From contig JACJWK010000008.1 of the NCBI GenBank assembly GCA_020637195.1, positions 62,001 through 126,000 of the forward strand: a stretch of DNA of 64,000 nt, written 5' to 3'. Shown one piece after another: positions 1-8,982 of this stretch (its first letter is position 1; every line of letters starts with the position of its first letter). Source of the stretch: Microthrixaceae bacterium (GTDB lineage: Bacteria; Actinomycetota; Acidimicrobiia; Acidimicrobiales; DATDAH01). The notes beneath the pieces are model-generated. The model was given only the letters and a program-made list of their open reading frames with translations. It searched no databases and was not told where the DNA came from. The position numbers and the translations under genes were made by a program.

Positions 1-41
1 GAGCGATCGGCGCGAGGCTTCTCCCGCCGTTCGCGCCCCCG

Positions 42-1166
42 TCACGTGGACGTGGCCGTCCCGCGTCCGGCGACGGTGGCCCGGACCTGTCGGGCCATGA
101 CGAGGTCCTCGCGCGCCTCGACCACGAGCGCGGCGACCGCGGCGCCCGGAGGGCTGATCACCGCGTCGGTGCCGACCGCGGCGCGGTTGGCACCGACGTC
201 GAGGGCGGCGCCGAGGAAGGCGAGCGCCTCCACCGTGCGGGCGCGGACCACGGGGTCGTGCTCGCCGACTCCGCCGGTGAACACCAGGGCGTCGACGCCC
301 CCGAGCGCGGCCGCCATCGCTGCGACCATGCCCCGGAGGCGGTGCAGGTAGACGTCGAGGGCGAGGCGACACCGCTCGTCTCCCTCGGCGAGCCCGGCGT
401 GGACCTCGCGGAGGTCCCCCGAGCGGCCCGACAGCCCCCGCAGCCCGCTCTCGTGGTCGAGCAGGTGCTCGGTCTCGCCGGGGTCGAGCCCGAGCGCCCG
501 CTGCGCCCACAGGACCGCCCCCGGGTCGACGGCACCCGAGCGGGTGGCCATGACCAGGCCGTCGACCGGCGTGAAGCCCATCGTCGTGTCGATCGAGCGA
601 CCACCGTCGACGGCGGCGAGCGACGCGCCCGCGCCCAGGTGGCACGACACGACCCGCAACGACTCGACCGGCGCGTCGAGGAGCTCGGCGGCCCGACCCG
701 CGGCCCACTCGTGGCTGAGCCCGTGGAAGCCGTAGCGGCGCAGGCCCAGCTCGTCGGTCCACCGCCACGGCACGGCGAACACCGCGGCGGCGTCGGGCAG
801 CGTGCGGTGGAACGCCGTGTCGAAGCACGCCACCACCGGGAGCTGGGCCCGGGTGCTCCGCAGCACGCGGATGAGGGTGCGGGCGGGCGGGTTGTGCAGG
901 GGAGCCAGGTCGTCGAGGTCGGCCAGCGCCGCCTCCACCGCGTCGTCCACCCGCACCGGGCCGGTGAAGGCGGCACCGCCGTGGACCACACGGACGCCGG
1001 CGGCCGCCACCGGCCCCGCCTGGGCGAGGAACGCGTCGAGCACGTCGGCCAGGTCGTCGCCGGGGGCGGGGCCGTCCTCTCCCGTCGTGACGCGCCCGTC
1101 CGCGTCGACGACGCGCAGCTTCAGGCTGCTCGAGCCCGGATTGGCGATCATCACCCGGTCACCCAC
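42..1166 (-). CDS. ackA: Acetate kinase
   Basis: Cytoplasmic enzyme interconverting acetyl phosphate + ADP and acetate + ATP. About 374 residues, slightly shorter than the usual 400. Family signatures are visible: NPGSSSLK near the N-terminus (phosphate/Mg site), FDTAFHRTLP, YGFHGLSHEW, HLGAGAS, the MGFTPVDGL block and TGGVGEHDP near the C-terminus. I chose the GTG at 1166 because it leaves the usual 4-6 residues before the first beta strand; an ATG at 1151 is the alternative. It is divergent from phosphoketolase with about 50 bases between the starts, so the two probably share a promoter region. Inference: it converts the acetyl phosphate made by phosphoketolase into ATP and acetate. Confidence 0.93.
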   Translation of the reverse strand: MGDRVMIANPGSSSLKLRVVDADGRVTTGEDGPAPGDDLADVLDAFLAQAGPVAAAGVRVVHGGAAFTGPVRVDDAVEAALADLDDLAPLHNPPARTLIRVLRSTRAQLPVVACFDTAFHRTLPDAAAVFAVPWRWTDELGLRRYGFHGLSHEWAAGRAAELLDAPVESLRVVSCHLGAGASLAAVDGGRSIDTTMGFTPVDGLVMATRSGAVDPGAVLWAQRALGLDPGETEHLLDHESGLRGLSGRSGDLREVHAGLAEGDERCRLALDVYLHRLRGMVAAMAAALGGVDALVFTGGVGEHDPVVRARTVEALAFLGAALDVGANRAAVGTDAVISPPGAAVAALVVEAREDLVMARQVRATVAGRGTATST

Positions 1167-1205
1167 GGTTCTCACCCCCGACGTTCCACGGTCACGCGCG
1201 CAGGG

Positions 1206-1211
1206 TAGGAC
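1206..1211 (+). promoter_or_regulatory. -10 element TAGGAC of the phosphoketolase gene (leaderless type)
   Basis: TAGGAC ends 6 bases before the ATG at 1218, with no Shine-Dalgarno in between. This spacing puts the transcription start at or next to the start codon. The -35 match is weak. Confidence 0.5.
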
Positions 1212-1217
1212 GGCACC

Positions 1218-3608
1218 ATGACCGACACCGCCACCCGCGCGCGGGACGGCCACGGGGCCACCGTCCCGACCGACGACGACCTGCGCCTCCTCGACGCCCA
1301 CTGGCGATCCGCCAACTACCTCTCGGTGGGCCAGATCTACCTTCTGGACAACCCCTTGCTGCGCGAGCCGCTGACGCCCGACCACGTGAAGGCGCGCCTG
1401 CTCGGGCACTGGGGGACGACCCCCGGGCTGAACCTGGTCTACACCCACCTCAACCGGGTGATCCGCGAGCGCGACCTCGACATGATCTTCGTCTGCGGGC
1501 CCGGCCACGGCGGCCCTGCCGTCGTCGCCCAGACCTATCTCGAGGGCACGTACTCGGAGGTCTACCCGCGCGTCGGCCGCGACGAGGAGGGCCTGCGTCG
1601 CCTCTTCCGGCAGTTCTCGTTCCCCGGCGGCGTCCCCAGCCACGCCAGCCCGGAGACACCGGGCTCCATCCACGAGGGGGGCGAGCTCGGGTACAGCCTG
1701 TCGCACGCCTTCGGCGCAGCGTTCGACAACCCCGACCTGGTGGTCGCCTGCGTGATCGGGGACGGCGAGGCCGAGACCGGGGCGCTCGCCACCTCCTGGC
1801 ACTCGAACAAGTTCCTCGACCCCGTCACCGACGGGGCGGTCCTGCCCGTGCTGCACCTCAACGGGTACAAGATCGCCAACCCGACCGTGCTCGCCCGCAT
1901 CCCCCGGGAGGAGCTCGAGTCGTACCTCCTCGGGTGCGGCTGGCAGCCCCACTTCGTGGCCGGTCACGAGCCCCTGGACGTGCACCGGCGGCTCGCGGTC
2001 ACCCTCGACGCCGTCCACGACGAGATCGCCGACCTCCAGCGGCGCGCCCGCCAGGACGGCGTGGTCGAGCGGTTCCGCTGGCCGATGGTCGTGCTGGAGA
2101 CGCCGAAGGGCTGGACCGGTCCCACCGAGGTGGACGGGCTCCCCGTCGAGGGGACGTGGCGATCGCACCAGGTGCCGGTCGCCCAGGTGCGGACCGACCC
2201 CGGGCACCTGGCCGTCCTCGAGGAGTGGCTGCGCAGCTACCGACCCGAGGAGCTGTTCGACGAGGGCGGCGCCCTCCGACCCGAGCTGGCCGCGCTCTCG
2301 CCGGTCGGCGAGCGGCGCATGGGGGCCAACCCGCACGCCAACGGGGGCCTCCTGCTGCGCGACCTCGACCTGCCCGACTTCCGGGACTACGCGGTCGACG
2401 TGCCGGCACCCGGCCGGGTGCAGGCCGAGGACACGCGCGTCCTCGGCGCGTTCCTCCGCGACGTCGTGTCGGACAACCCCCACAACTTCCGGGTGATGGG
2501 CCCCGACGAGACCGCCTCCAACCGCCTCGACGCCCTGTACGAGGCGACCAGCAAGGTGTGGCTGGCCGAGACCCGCGACACCGACGAGCACCTCGCGCCC
2601 CGGGGCCGGGTCATGGAGATGCTGTCGGAGCAGAACTGCCAGGGGTGGCTGGAGGGGTACCTGCTGACCGGCCGGCACGGCTGGTTCCCCTGCTACGAGG
2701 CGTTCATCCACATCGTGGACTCGATGTTCAACCAGCACGCCAAGTGGCTCAAGGTCACGCGCGAGCTCCCCTGGCGGCGCCCGATCGCGTCGCTCAACTA
2801 CCTGCTCACGTCCCACGTGTGGCGCCAGGACCACAACGGGTTCAGCCACCAGGACCCGGGCTTCATCGACCACGTCGTCAACAAGAAGGCCTCGGTCGTG
2901 CGGGTGTACCTGCCGCCGGACGCGAACTGCCTGCTGTCGGTCGCCGACCACTGCCTGCGCAGCCGGGACTACGTGAACGTGATCGTGGCGGGCAAGCAGC
3001 CCGACCAGCAGTGGCTGTCGATGGACGAGGCCGTCCGCCACTGCACGAAGGGCGCGGGGATCTGGGAGTGGGCGTCGAGCGACGGGGGCGGCGAGCCCGA
3101 CGTGGTCCTCGCCTGCGCCGGCGACACGCCGACGGTCGAGGTGCTGGCCGCCACCGACCTGTTGCGGCGTGAGCTGCCCGACCTGAAGGTCCGGGTCGTG
3201 AACGTCGTCGACCTCATGACCCTCCAGCCCGACACCGAGCACCCCCACGGCCTGTCCGACGCCCACTTCGACAGCCTCTTCACCGCGGACCGGCCGATCG
3301 TGTTCGCCTACCACGGCTACCCGTGGCTGATCCACCGGCTCACGTACCGGCGGCGCAACCACCACAACCTCCACGTGCGCGGCTACAAGGAGGAGGGCTC
3401 GACCACCACGCCGTTCGACATGGTGGTGCGCAACGACCTCGACCGGTTCCACCTGGTGCTCGACGTGCTCGAGCGGGTGCCCGGCCTGGCGGCGCGGACC
3501 TCGGGGCTGGCCGAGCGACTGCGCGACCGGCTCATCGACCACCACCACCACGTGCGCACCCACGGCGAGGACCTGCCCGAGATCCGCGACTGGGCCTGGC
3601 CGGGCTGA
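1218..3608 (+). CDS. xfp: Xylulose-5-phosphate/fructose-6-phosphate phosphoketolase
   Basis: Thiamine-diphosphate enzyme that splits xylulose 5-phosphate (and often fructose 6-phosphate) with phosphate into acetyl phosphate plus glyceraldehyde 3-phosphate or erythrose 4-phosphate. At 796 residues it is full length. The N-terminal domain shows GPGHGGPA (about residue 94), ETPGSIHEGGELGYS and the ThDP motif GDGEAETG (about residue 181); the central and C-terminal domains carry SHQDPGFIDH and the HGYPWLIHRLTYRR block. Divergent from ackA, the gene that would use its product. Whether both sugars are substrates cannot be read from the sequence. Confidence 0.96.
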   Translation: MTDTATRARDGHGATVPTDDDLRLLDAHWRSANYLSVGQIYLLDNPLLREPLTPDHVKARLLGHWGTTPGLNLVYTHLNRVIRERDLDMIFVCGPGHGGPAVVAQTYLEGTYSEVYPRVGRDEEGLRRLFRQFSFPGGVPSHASPETPGSIHEGGELGYSLSHAFGAAFDNPDLVVACVIGDGEAETGALATSWHSNKFLDPVTDGAVLPVLHLNGYKIANPTVLARIPREELESYLLGCGWQPHFVAGHEPLDVHRRLAVTLDAVHDEIADLQRRARQDGVVERFRWPMVVLETPKGWTGPTEVDGLPVEGTWRSHQVPVAQVRTDPGHLAVLEEWLRSYRPEELFDEGGALRPELAALSPVGERRMGANPHANGGLLLRDLDLPDFRDYAVDVPAPGRVQAEDTRVLGAFLRDVVSDNPHNFRVMGPDETASNRLDALYEATSKVWLAETRDTDEHLAPRGRVMEMLSEQNCQGWLEGYLLTGRHGWFPCYEAFIHIVDSMFNQHAKWLKVTRELPWRRPIASLNYLLTSHVWRQDHNGFSHQDPGFIDHVVNKKASVVRVYLPPDANCLLSVADHCLRSRDYVNVIVAGKQPDQQWLSMDEAVRHCTKGAGIWEWASSDGGGEPDVVLACAGDTPTVEVLAATDLLRRELPDLKVRVVNVVDLMTLQPDTEHPHGLSDAHFDSLFTADRPIVFAYHGYPWLIHRLTYRRRNHHNLHVRGYKEEGSTTTPFDMVVRNDLDRFHLVLDVLERVPGLAARTSGLAERLRDRLIDHHHHVRTHGEDLPEIRDWAWPG

Positions 3609-3616
3609 GCCCCGAG

Positions 3617-3636
3617 GCCCCCGACCGCCCGGGGGC
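3617..3636. terminator. GC hairpin between convergent genes
   Basis: GCCCCCG and CGGGGGC arms (7 bp) with a 6-base loop, lying between the stop codons of phosphoketolase and the convergent sulfotransferase. There is no T-run on either side, as is common in high-GC actinobacteria, so termination is inferred. Confidence 0.45.
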
Positions 3637-3641
3637 GGGGG

Positions 3642-4889
3642 TCAGCCCTCGTCGGGCACGTCGTAGCGGGCCTGGTAGCGGGCGAAGCGGGCCCGCTCGC
3701 GGGCCGCGTCGAGGCCCAGCTCCTCGAGCGAGTAGCGGTGCTCGCCGTGGGCACCCTTGGGTCGCCGGGCGACGTGCGCCTCCACCCGCCCGGCCAGGTC
3801 GTCGGGGGGCGCGTGGCCGAGCCGCCGGGCCACGTCGACGACGGTGGTGCCGGGGTCGGCCAGGAGGTCGGCGTAGCGGACGTCGACGAAGCGGTCGTCG
3901 GGGAGCTCGCCGGCGTCACGGGCGTCGACGGTGTCGTCCAGCATCAGCGAGTAGCCGAGCGAGATCAGCGGCGCGAGACCGTCGACGTCCACGCGGGCGC
4001 ACCGCATCGACCGGATCGTGCCCATGAGGCTGACCGTGGACGGCACCGTCCGCAACGGGTCGCGGTGGAGCTGGACCACCCGCGCGTCCGGGTAGACGGC
4101 GAACAGGGTGCGGAGCTGGCTGAGGTGGCTGGGAGCCTTGAGCACCCAGCGGCCCCCGGCCGGCGGGGGCTCGGCCCGCTGGAGGGTCTGGAGCACCCGC
4201 CGGTGGTAGCGGTACGCGTCGGTCTGGTCGGCGGCCACGAGGTGGGCCGAGTAGGAGGGAACCTCGTACGTGCCCCCCCACTGGTCGGACAGGAACTCGA
4301 GCATCGTGGCGAAGATGCACTCGTTGGGCTCGTCGCCGTGGTTGTGGTGCATCGTGGCGTAGGCGGGCGCGAGGTCGGCCCAGAACGCGTGCACCCGGTG
4401 ACCGGCCGCGCGGGCCGCCGCCACCGTGTCCGGGGGCCCGAGGGTCTCGCCGGGATGGAGCAGCTCCCACGTGCGCGGCACGCGGTTGGCGGGATCGAGG
4501 GCGAGCAGCTCGTGCAGCAGCGACGTCCCCGAGCGCCCGGTGCCCACCACGAACACCGGCTCGGGGACGTCGGCGTCCAGGATCGTCGGGTCGGCGCGCC
4601 AGGCCTCGGTGAGCAGCAGGCGTTGGCGCAGCGCCCGCAGCAGCTCGGTGCGCGCCACCAGGCGCCCGGTGGTGGTCAGCTCGGCTTCGTCCTCGAGCGC
4701 TGCGAGCAGCACGTCGAAGTGGGGGCGCCAGGAGTCGACTCCGAAGTCGTCGAGGCCGGTACCGGCGCGCGAGGTGGCCAGCAGGTCGTCGGGGGCGATC
4801 GACACGAGGTGACGCGCACCCCCGACCGCGTCCCCGTGGGCGTCGAGCCGCGCGACCCATTCGGGGACGGGTGGTCGGACCCAGGGCAC
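3642..4889 (-). CDS. Sulfotransferase family protein
   Basis: About 415 residues. The middle of the protein shows a PAPS-binding loop, VVGTGRSGTSLLHELL (around residue 115), which resembles the 5'-phosphosulfate loop of the sulfotransferase_3 family, and a later LHRDPLRTVPS segment resembling the 3'-phosphate-binding region (RdPr..v.S). The family transfers sulfate from PAPS to a hydroxyl or amine; the acceptor is unknown. The GTG start at 4889 lies 4 bases after the stop of the upstream DUF1214 gene, so they form a two-gene operon. DUF1214 and sulfotransferase genes also co-occur in mycobacteria (from memory), which suggests joint work on a lipid or sterol-like acceptor. Confidence 0.8.
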   Translation of the reverse strand: MPWVRPPVPEWVARLDAHGDAVGGARHLVSIAPDDLLATSRAGTGLDDFGVDSWRPHFDVLLAALEDEAELTTTGRLVARTELLRALRQRLLLTEAWRADPTILDADVPEPVFVVGTGRSGTSLLHELLALDPANRVPRTWELLHPGETLGPPDTVAAARAAGHRVHAFWADLAPAYATMHHNHGDEPNECIFATMLEFLSDQWGGTYEVPSYSAHLVAADQTDAYRYHRRVLQTLQRAEPPPAGGRWVLKAPSHLSQLRTLFAVYPDARVVQLHRDPLRTVPSTVSLMGTIRSMRCARVDVDGLAPLISLGYSLMLDDTVDARDAGELPDDRFVDVRYADLLADPGTTVVDVARRLGHAPPDDLAGRVEAHVARRPKGAHGEHRYSLEELGLDAARERARFARYQARYDVPDEG

Positions 4890-4893
4890 CCGC

Positions 4894-6108
4894 TCAGCTC
4901 CACCGCCGCTGCGCGGCCAGCCTGCGGTCGGCGAGCATCCGGCGCCGGTCGTCGGCCCCGACGACGGGGTGGTCGGCGGGCAGCGCGAGGCGCAGGTCGG
5001 CGCGGGGGACGACCCGACCGGTGGGGTGCGGTGTGGTGGCCGCCCCGACGTAGCGGTAGACGGCCAGGCCGAGGGCGTGGCCCTCCGGGTCCAGCCAGTT
5101 GGGCACGCCGGGATCGTCGACGGCGACGACCACGCGCACGATCCCGTCCGCGTCGACGTGCGCCTGCGCCCCGTTGATGCTGGTCGGCCGCTCGTGGAAC
5201 GCGCCGGAGTCGAACCAGTGGAGGTGGTGGATGGACCAGTTCCAGTAGTGCGCGTCCGGCTCGGGGTGCTCGACCAGGAGCACCGCATCGTCGGGGAGGT
5301 CGAAGCACCCACCGCCGTAGGCGATGCTGGGGGCGCCTCCCGGAGGGGTGTCGGGGGCGGTGAACGTGTTGTGCTCGAGCAGGTCCCGGGTGGCGGCGGC
5401 GTAGGCCGCCCAGTGGGTGATCGACTCCTCGACCCATCGGGCGGCCCGGCCGAGCGCGGCGGCCACGTCCGCCGGGGCCGTCGAGGGAGCCGGGCGGCCG
5501 GACCGGTCCGGGCGCTCGACCGAGAACGACGCCACGGGCTCGGTGTCCCAGTCGTAGAGGTACTGGCGGATCAGGAGCAGCCGGGTCTCGGGGTCGGTGG
5601 TGAGGGTGACGCCGGGCGTGCCCGGGGGACCGATGACCAGCCGCAGGGTGCCGTCCGCCGCGACCGCGTCCCCGCGGGCGCGCAGGTCGCTCAGCGCGAG
5701 CTCGGCGTGGACGCCCGGCCGGCCCAGGTGCAGGTCCCCCTCGACGAGGGAGAACAAGGCCTCGTGCACGCCGTCGACCCGGCCGCGCAGGACGTAGGTG
5801 GCCGCCGGGTCGATCGCGCAGCGCTCGTACACGTTGTCGGGGTTGGGGGCGCCCCACTGCGACCACGGCTGCTCGTAGCGGTGCAACGTGGGGTGGGCCG
5901 GGTCGGCGTGCTCCAGCTCCGCCTCGAGCGCCAGGGCCGACTGGCGGGCGAGGTGGCGGGCGGCGACGGCACGGGACGCCGGGTCGGTGGGGTACCCGGC
6001 CTCGTCGAGGCGCCCGACGAGCGCACGCGCCCGCTCGGCCCAGTCCCGCCACGCCCGGGTCGCCGGATCCCCGGTGGTCGCCTCGTCCTGCGTCGCCCGC
6101 TCGTCCAT
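4894..6108 (-). CDS. DUF1214-like protein
   Basis: 404 residues, no signal peptide. The pattern YEQPWSQWGAPNPDNVYERC followed by strand-rich segments (RPGVHAEL, RLLLIRQYLYDWD, SIHHLHWFDSG, NGAQAHVD, PNWLDPEGH) is typical of proteins carrying a C-terminal DUF1214 domain. No catalytic motif is evident and the function is unknown. It is the first gene of an operon with the sulfotransferase, four bases apart. The ATG at 6108 is the natural start; the divergent peptidase begins 87 bases away. Confidence 0.7.
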   Translation of the reverse strand: MDERATQDEATTGDPATRAWRDWAERARALVGRLDEAGYPTDPASRAVAARHLARQSALALEAELEHADPAHPTLHRYEQPWSQWGAPNPDNVYERCAIDPAATYVLRGRVDGVHEALFSLVEGDLHLGRPGVHAELALSDLRARGDAVAADGTLRLVIGPPGTPGVTLTTDPETRLLLIRQYLYDWDTEPVASFSVERPDRSGRPAPSTAPADVAAALGRAARWVEESITHWAAYAAATRDLLEHNTFTAPDTPPGGAPSIAYGGGCFDLPDDAVLLVEHPEPDAHYWNWSIHHLHWFDSGAFHERPTSINGAQAHVDADGIVRVVVAVDDPGVPNWLDPEGHALGLAVYRYVGAATTPHPTGRVVPRADLRLALPADHPVVGADDRRRMLADRRLAAQRRWS

Positions 6109-6195
6109 CGCCCCCCCTGGCCGTCGCCCGGAGTCTCGCGCCTCGCGCCGGGCACCGTGGCTATCGTCCTGGTGACGCCGAGCCGGGGAGGTGCC

Positions 6196-7461
6196 GTGCG
6201 ATCACGACGGGGGAGTGGGAGGGCGGCCGCCGCGCTGGCCATCGCGGTCGCGCTGGTGGTCGCGGGCTGCAGCTCGGAGGGCGGTTCCTCGGACGACGAC
6301 GCGACGGGCCCCGCCGACTCGTCGACGAGCACGACCGCGGCGCCCGCGTCCGACCCGTTCGTGCGCGACGTCGTGGCCACCCTGGCCGGCGACGAGCTCG
6401 AGGGGCGCGACGACGGGACGCCGGGCTCGGTGGCGGCGCAGGACTTCCTCGTCGACCAGCTCCAGGCCATCGGCGCCGAGCCGGTCTCCGGCAGCGCCCA
6501 GGGGGCCACCGATGCCTTCCGCCAGACGTTCGCGAACGGCACCAACGTCCTCGGGGTGATCCCCGGCGGCGACCTCGCCGACGAGTACGTCGTGGTCGGG
6601 GCCCACTACGACCACCTCGGCCACGACTGCGACGGCGTCACCGCCGAGGACGACATCTGCAACGGGGCCACCGACAACGCCGCCGGCGTGGCCGCGGCCC
6701 TGGCCGTCGGCCAGGCCCTCGCCGAGGGGGACGAGGCTCCCCGCCGCAGCGTGATCCTCGCCTTCTGGGACCGGGAGGAGGACGACTTCGCCGGGTCCCT
6801 CCAGTTCCTCGCCGACCCGCCGGTGCCGCTCGACGACGTCGTGGGCTACGTGAACTTCGACATCCAGGGCGCCAACCTCTCGCCCTCGCTGAAGGACGTC
6901 ACCGTCATGGTGGGCGCCGAGACCGGGGGCCCGAACCTGGAGGCGGCCGCGACCGAGGCGGCCGACGGTTCGGAGCTGACGACCCTCGACCTGAGCCTGC
7001 TGTTCGGCCAGGGCCGCAGCGACCACGCCGTGTTCGCCGACGCGGGGATCCCCGTCGTGTTCTTCACCGACGCCAACGCGCCCTGCTACCACACGACCGG
7101 CGACGAGCTCGAGATCGTCGACTTCGACAAGCTCGACCGACAGATCGGCACCGCCCTCCGGCTCACCCAGGAGCTCGCCACCACCGACGACGTGCCCGAG
7201 TACACGCCGGACACGCCCGCCGCCACCTTCGAGGACGCCGAGTCCATGCTGGCCATCCTCCGACAGGCCGAGCCCGACTTCGGCCGCTTCTCGGCCGACG
7301 ACGAGGCGGCCTCCCAGCAGTTCCTCACCGACCTCACCGCGATCGTCGACGCCGGCCCGGACGCCTTCGACGACGCCGCGGTCGGGACGCTGCTCGAGGG
7401 GTCGGTCGGCATCGTGTCCGCCCTCAGCACCGGCGAGTGCGACGGCTTCCTCGACGGCTGA
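6196..7461 (+). CDS. M28-family zinc aminopeptidase, lipoprotein
   Basis: Predicted exported aminopeptidase. The first 25 residues form a lipoprotein signal ending in VVAGC (Cys25), followed by a Ser/Thr/Asp-rich spacer. The M28 zinc-site motifs appear in order: GAHYDHLG (His/Asp), GATDNAAGVA (bridging Asp), WDREEDDFAGS (catalytic Glu pair), NFDIQG (Asp) and a late CYHTTGDE (His). It is about 421 residues, with a C-terminal helical extension after the catalytic domain. The GTG at 6196 has a GGGGAG Shine-Dalgarno 5 bases upstream. Substrate unknown; such enzymes trim peptides outside the cell, which fits the peptide importer encoded 9 kb away. Confidence 0.87.
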   Translation: MRSRRGSGRAAAALAIAVALVVAGCSSEGGSSDDDATGPADSSTSTTAAPASDPFVRDVVATLAGDELEGRDDGTPGSVAAQDFLVDQLQAIGAEPVSGSAQGATDAFRQTFANGTNVLGVIPGGDLADEYVVVGAHYDHLGHDCDGVTAEDDICNGATDNAAGVAAALAVGQALAEGDEAPRRSVILAFWDREEDDFAGSLQFLADPPVPLDDVVGYVNFDIQGANLSPSLKDVTVMVGAETGGPNLEAAATEAADGSELTTLDLSLLFGQGRSDHAVFADAGIPVVFFTDANAPCYHTTGDELEIVDFDKLDRQIGTALRLTQELATTDDVPEYTPDTPAATFEDAESMLAILRQAEPDFGRFSADDEAASQQFLTDLTAIVDAGPDAFDDAAVGTLLEGSVGIVSALSTGECDGFLDG

Positions 7462-7482
7462 CCGGGCGGGGGGAGGCGGCGC

Positions 7483-8181
7483 TCAACCGAGGGCGCCGAC
7501 CCCTTCTCCGAGGAGCTTCGCGCCCAGGATGAGCAGGATCACCATCATGATCGCGGCGTTGTGCGCGGCCATGTACTGCTTGACCGAGGCGAGCAGGCCC
7601 TCGGCGCGGCGGCCGCCGACGAGGTAGGCCACCACCGCCCCCACGACCGTCAGCGACGCGACGAGCACGAACACCGCGGCCGCGACGGCCTCGCCGCCGC
7701 CGGAGAGATCGGGGACCTGGGCGATCGACGCCGCCGCGGCCAGCGTGAGCACGAGGTTCTTCGGGTTGACCGCGGAGAGCAGCACACCGGCGCCGAGGGC
7801 CTTTCCGGGCGGCAGCTCGTCGATCCTCGCCATCCAGGTGGGAAGCTCGGGCTCCGCGCCGGGGGCGGGGCGCTTCTGCCACTGGCGCTTGGCCAGCACG
7901 AGCAGGACGGCGCCCAACCCGACCTGCATCCAGTTGATGGAGTCGGCCGTCGAGCTCGTCGGGTCGGCGGCGTCACCGGACGCCCCCGTGAGGACGAGCA
8001 CGGCGCCGGCGACGACCGAGAGCCCGACCACCCAACCCAACGCGAACGCGGGGCCGTCGCGGCGGGCCTGGGGCGTGCCCAGCATGAGGATCACGGCGAC
8101 GATGGGGATGGGGCTGAGGGCGACGCCCACCGCGGGCGCGAGGGCGCCGCCGATGGCCTGGGTCAGCGCGGAGGCGAGCAT
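7483..8181 (-). CDS. GAP-family membrane protein (Sap/LysE-like)
   Basis: 232 residues with about six hydrophobic segments and the arrangement of the actinobacterial GAP family (PF11139), which includes mycobacterial proteins for surface delivery of glycolipids. Recognisable pieces are LSPIPIVAVILMLGTPQAR near the N-terminus, a charged loop around residue 100-125, AVNPKNLVLTLAAAA in the fourth segment and a final hydrophobic hairpin. Role here inferred as small-molecule or lipid export; the substrate is unknown. A TAGAAC -10 box ends 6 bases before the ATG. Confidence 0.75.
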   Translation of the reverse strand: MLASALTQAIGGALAPAVGVALSPIPIVAVILMLGTPQARRDGPAFALGWVVGLSVVAGAVLVLTGASGDAADPTSSTADSINWMQVGLGAVLLVLAKRQWQKRPAPGAEPELPTWMARIDELPPGKALGAGVLLSAVNPKNLVLTLAAAASIAQVPDLSGGGEAVAAAVFVLVASLTVVGAVVAYLVGGRRAEGLLASVKQYMAAHNAAIMMVILLILGAKLLGEGVGALG

Positions 8182-8187
8182 CGCCGA

Positions 8188-8193
8188 GTTCTA
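8188..8193 (-). promoter_or_regulatory. -10 element TAGAAC of the GAP-family gene (leaderless type)
   Basis: Read on the minus strand, TAGAAC is followed by 6 bases and then the ATG at 8181. No ribosome binding site fits in between. Confidence 0.45.
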
Positions 8194-8287
8194 GCGCACG
8201 ACGGTCGGCGACCGCAGGCCGCGACGGCACTACGCTTCGCGCAGCCCGGCGGGGGGCCGGGCGACCACGATCGAGGGAGGACGGGCG

Positions 8288-8953
8288 ATGGAGCCACAGG
8301 GAACGGGCGCGGCGGCGGGCGGGGCGGGTGCCCTCCGGGTCGGCGACGCCATCGGCTACGGGTGGCGGGCCTTCAAGGCCAACCCCGGGCCGCTGGTGAT
8401 CGTGGCGCTGGTGGTGCTGGTGCTCAGCGGGCTGGTCTCGGGTGCCGGGAACGTCGTGAGCGACAACTCCGTGGGGCTCGGCATCGCCTTCCAGGTCGCG
8501 GGCTGGCTGGTGTCGATCCTGTTGTCGCTCGGGATGATCCGCATCGCCCTCAAGGTGACGCGCGGCGAGGCCGCGGACGTGGCCGACCTCTTCAAGGGCG
8601 ACCAGTTCGGTCCCTACCTGGGGGCGTCGATCGTCTTCGGCCTCCTGGTCGCCGTCGGGCTCGTGCTGTGCATCGTCCCCGGCATCATCGTGGCCGTGAT
8701 CTTCGGCTTCTTCGGCTACGTGATCCTCGAGCGAGGCGCCAGCGTGGGCGAGGGCTTCTCGGGGTCGTCCGACATCACGAAGGGCCAGCGCGGCACCGTG
8801 TTCCTGCTGGGTCTCACCCTGATCGGCCTCAACATCCTCGGCGCCATCGCCTGCGGCCTGGGGTTGCTCGTCACCTACCCCATCAGCATCGTGGCCGGCG
8901 GCTACGCCTACCGCGTGCTCTCCGGCCAGCCCGTGGCGCCGGTGCCCGAGTAG
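8288..8953 (+). CDS. Multi-pass membrane protein, function unknown
   Basis: 221 residues: a short Gly/Ala-rich N-terminus, an amphipathic segment (AIGYGWRAFKANPGPLVIVA) and four to five membrane segments. The layout resembles GDPD-type or DUF7544-like integral membrane domains that start with a GW.xF+.NP motif, but this is a loose resemblance. A Shine-Dalgarno-like GGGAGG lies about 6 bases before the ATG. It is convergent with the universal stress gene, and nothing in the context points to a substrate. Confidence 0.7.
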   Translation: MEPQGTGAAAGGAGALRVGDAIGYGWRAFKANPGPLVIVALVVLVLSGLVSGAGNVVSDNSVGLGIAFQVAGWLVSILLSLGMIRIALKVTRGEAADVADLFKGDQFGPYLGASIVFGLLVAVGLVLCIVPGIIVAVIFGFFGYVILERGASVGEGFSGSSDITKGQRGTVFLLGLTLIGLNILGAIACGLGLLVTYPISIVAGGYAYRVLSGQPVAPVPE

Positions 8954-8962
8954 GCCGACAGC

Positions 8963-8982
8963 GCCGGCGGTTACTCGCCGGC
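8963..8982. terminator. Hairpin between convergent genes
   Basis: GCCGGCG and CGCCGGC arms (7 bp) with loop GTTACT. It follows the membrane-protein gene and overlaps the last codons of the convergent universal stress gene. Confidence 0.45.

Noticed and set aside
42..3563. A long open frame opposite phosphoketolase continuing into acetate kinase
   Set aside because: The part above about 1166 is the complement of the phosphoketolase gene, a GC-skew artefact; only the ackA part has family motifs.
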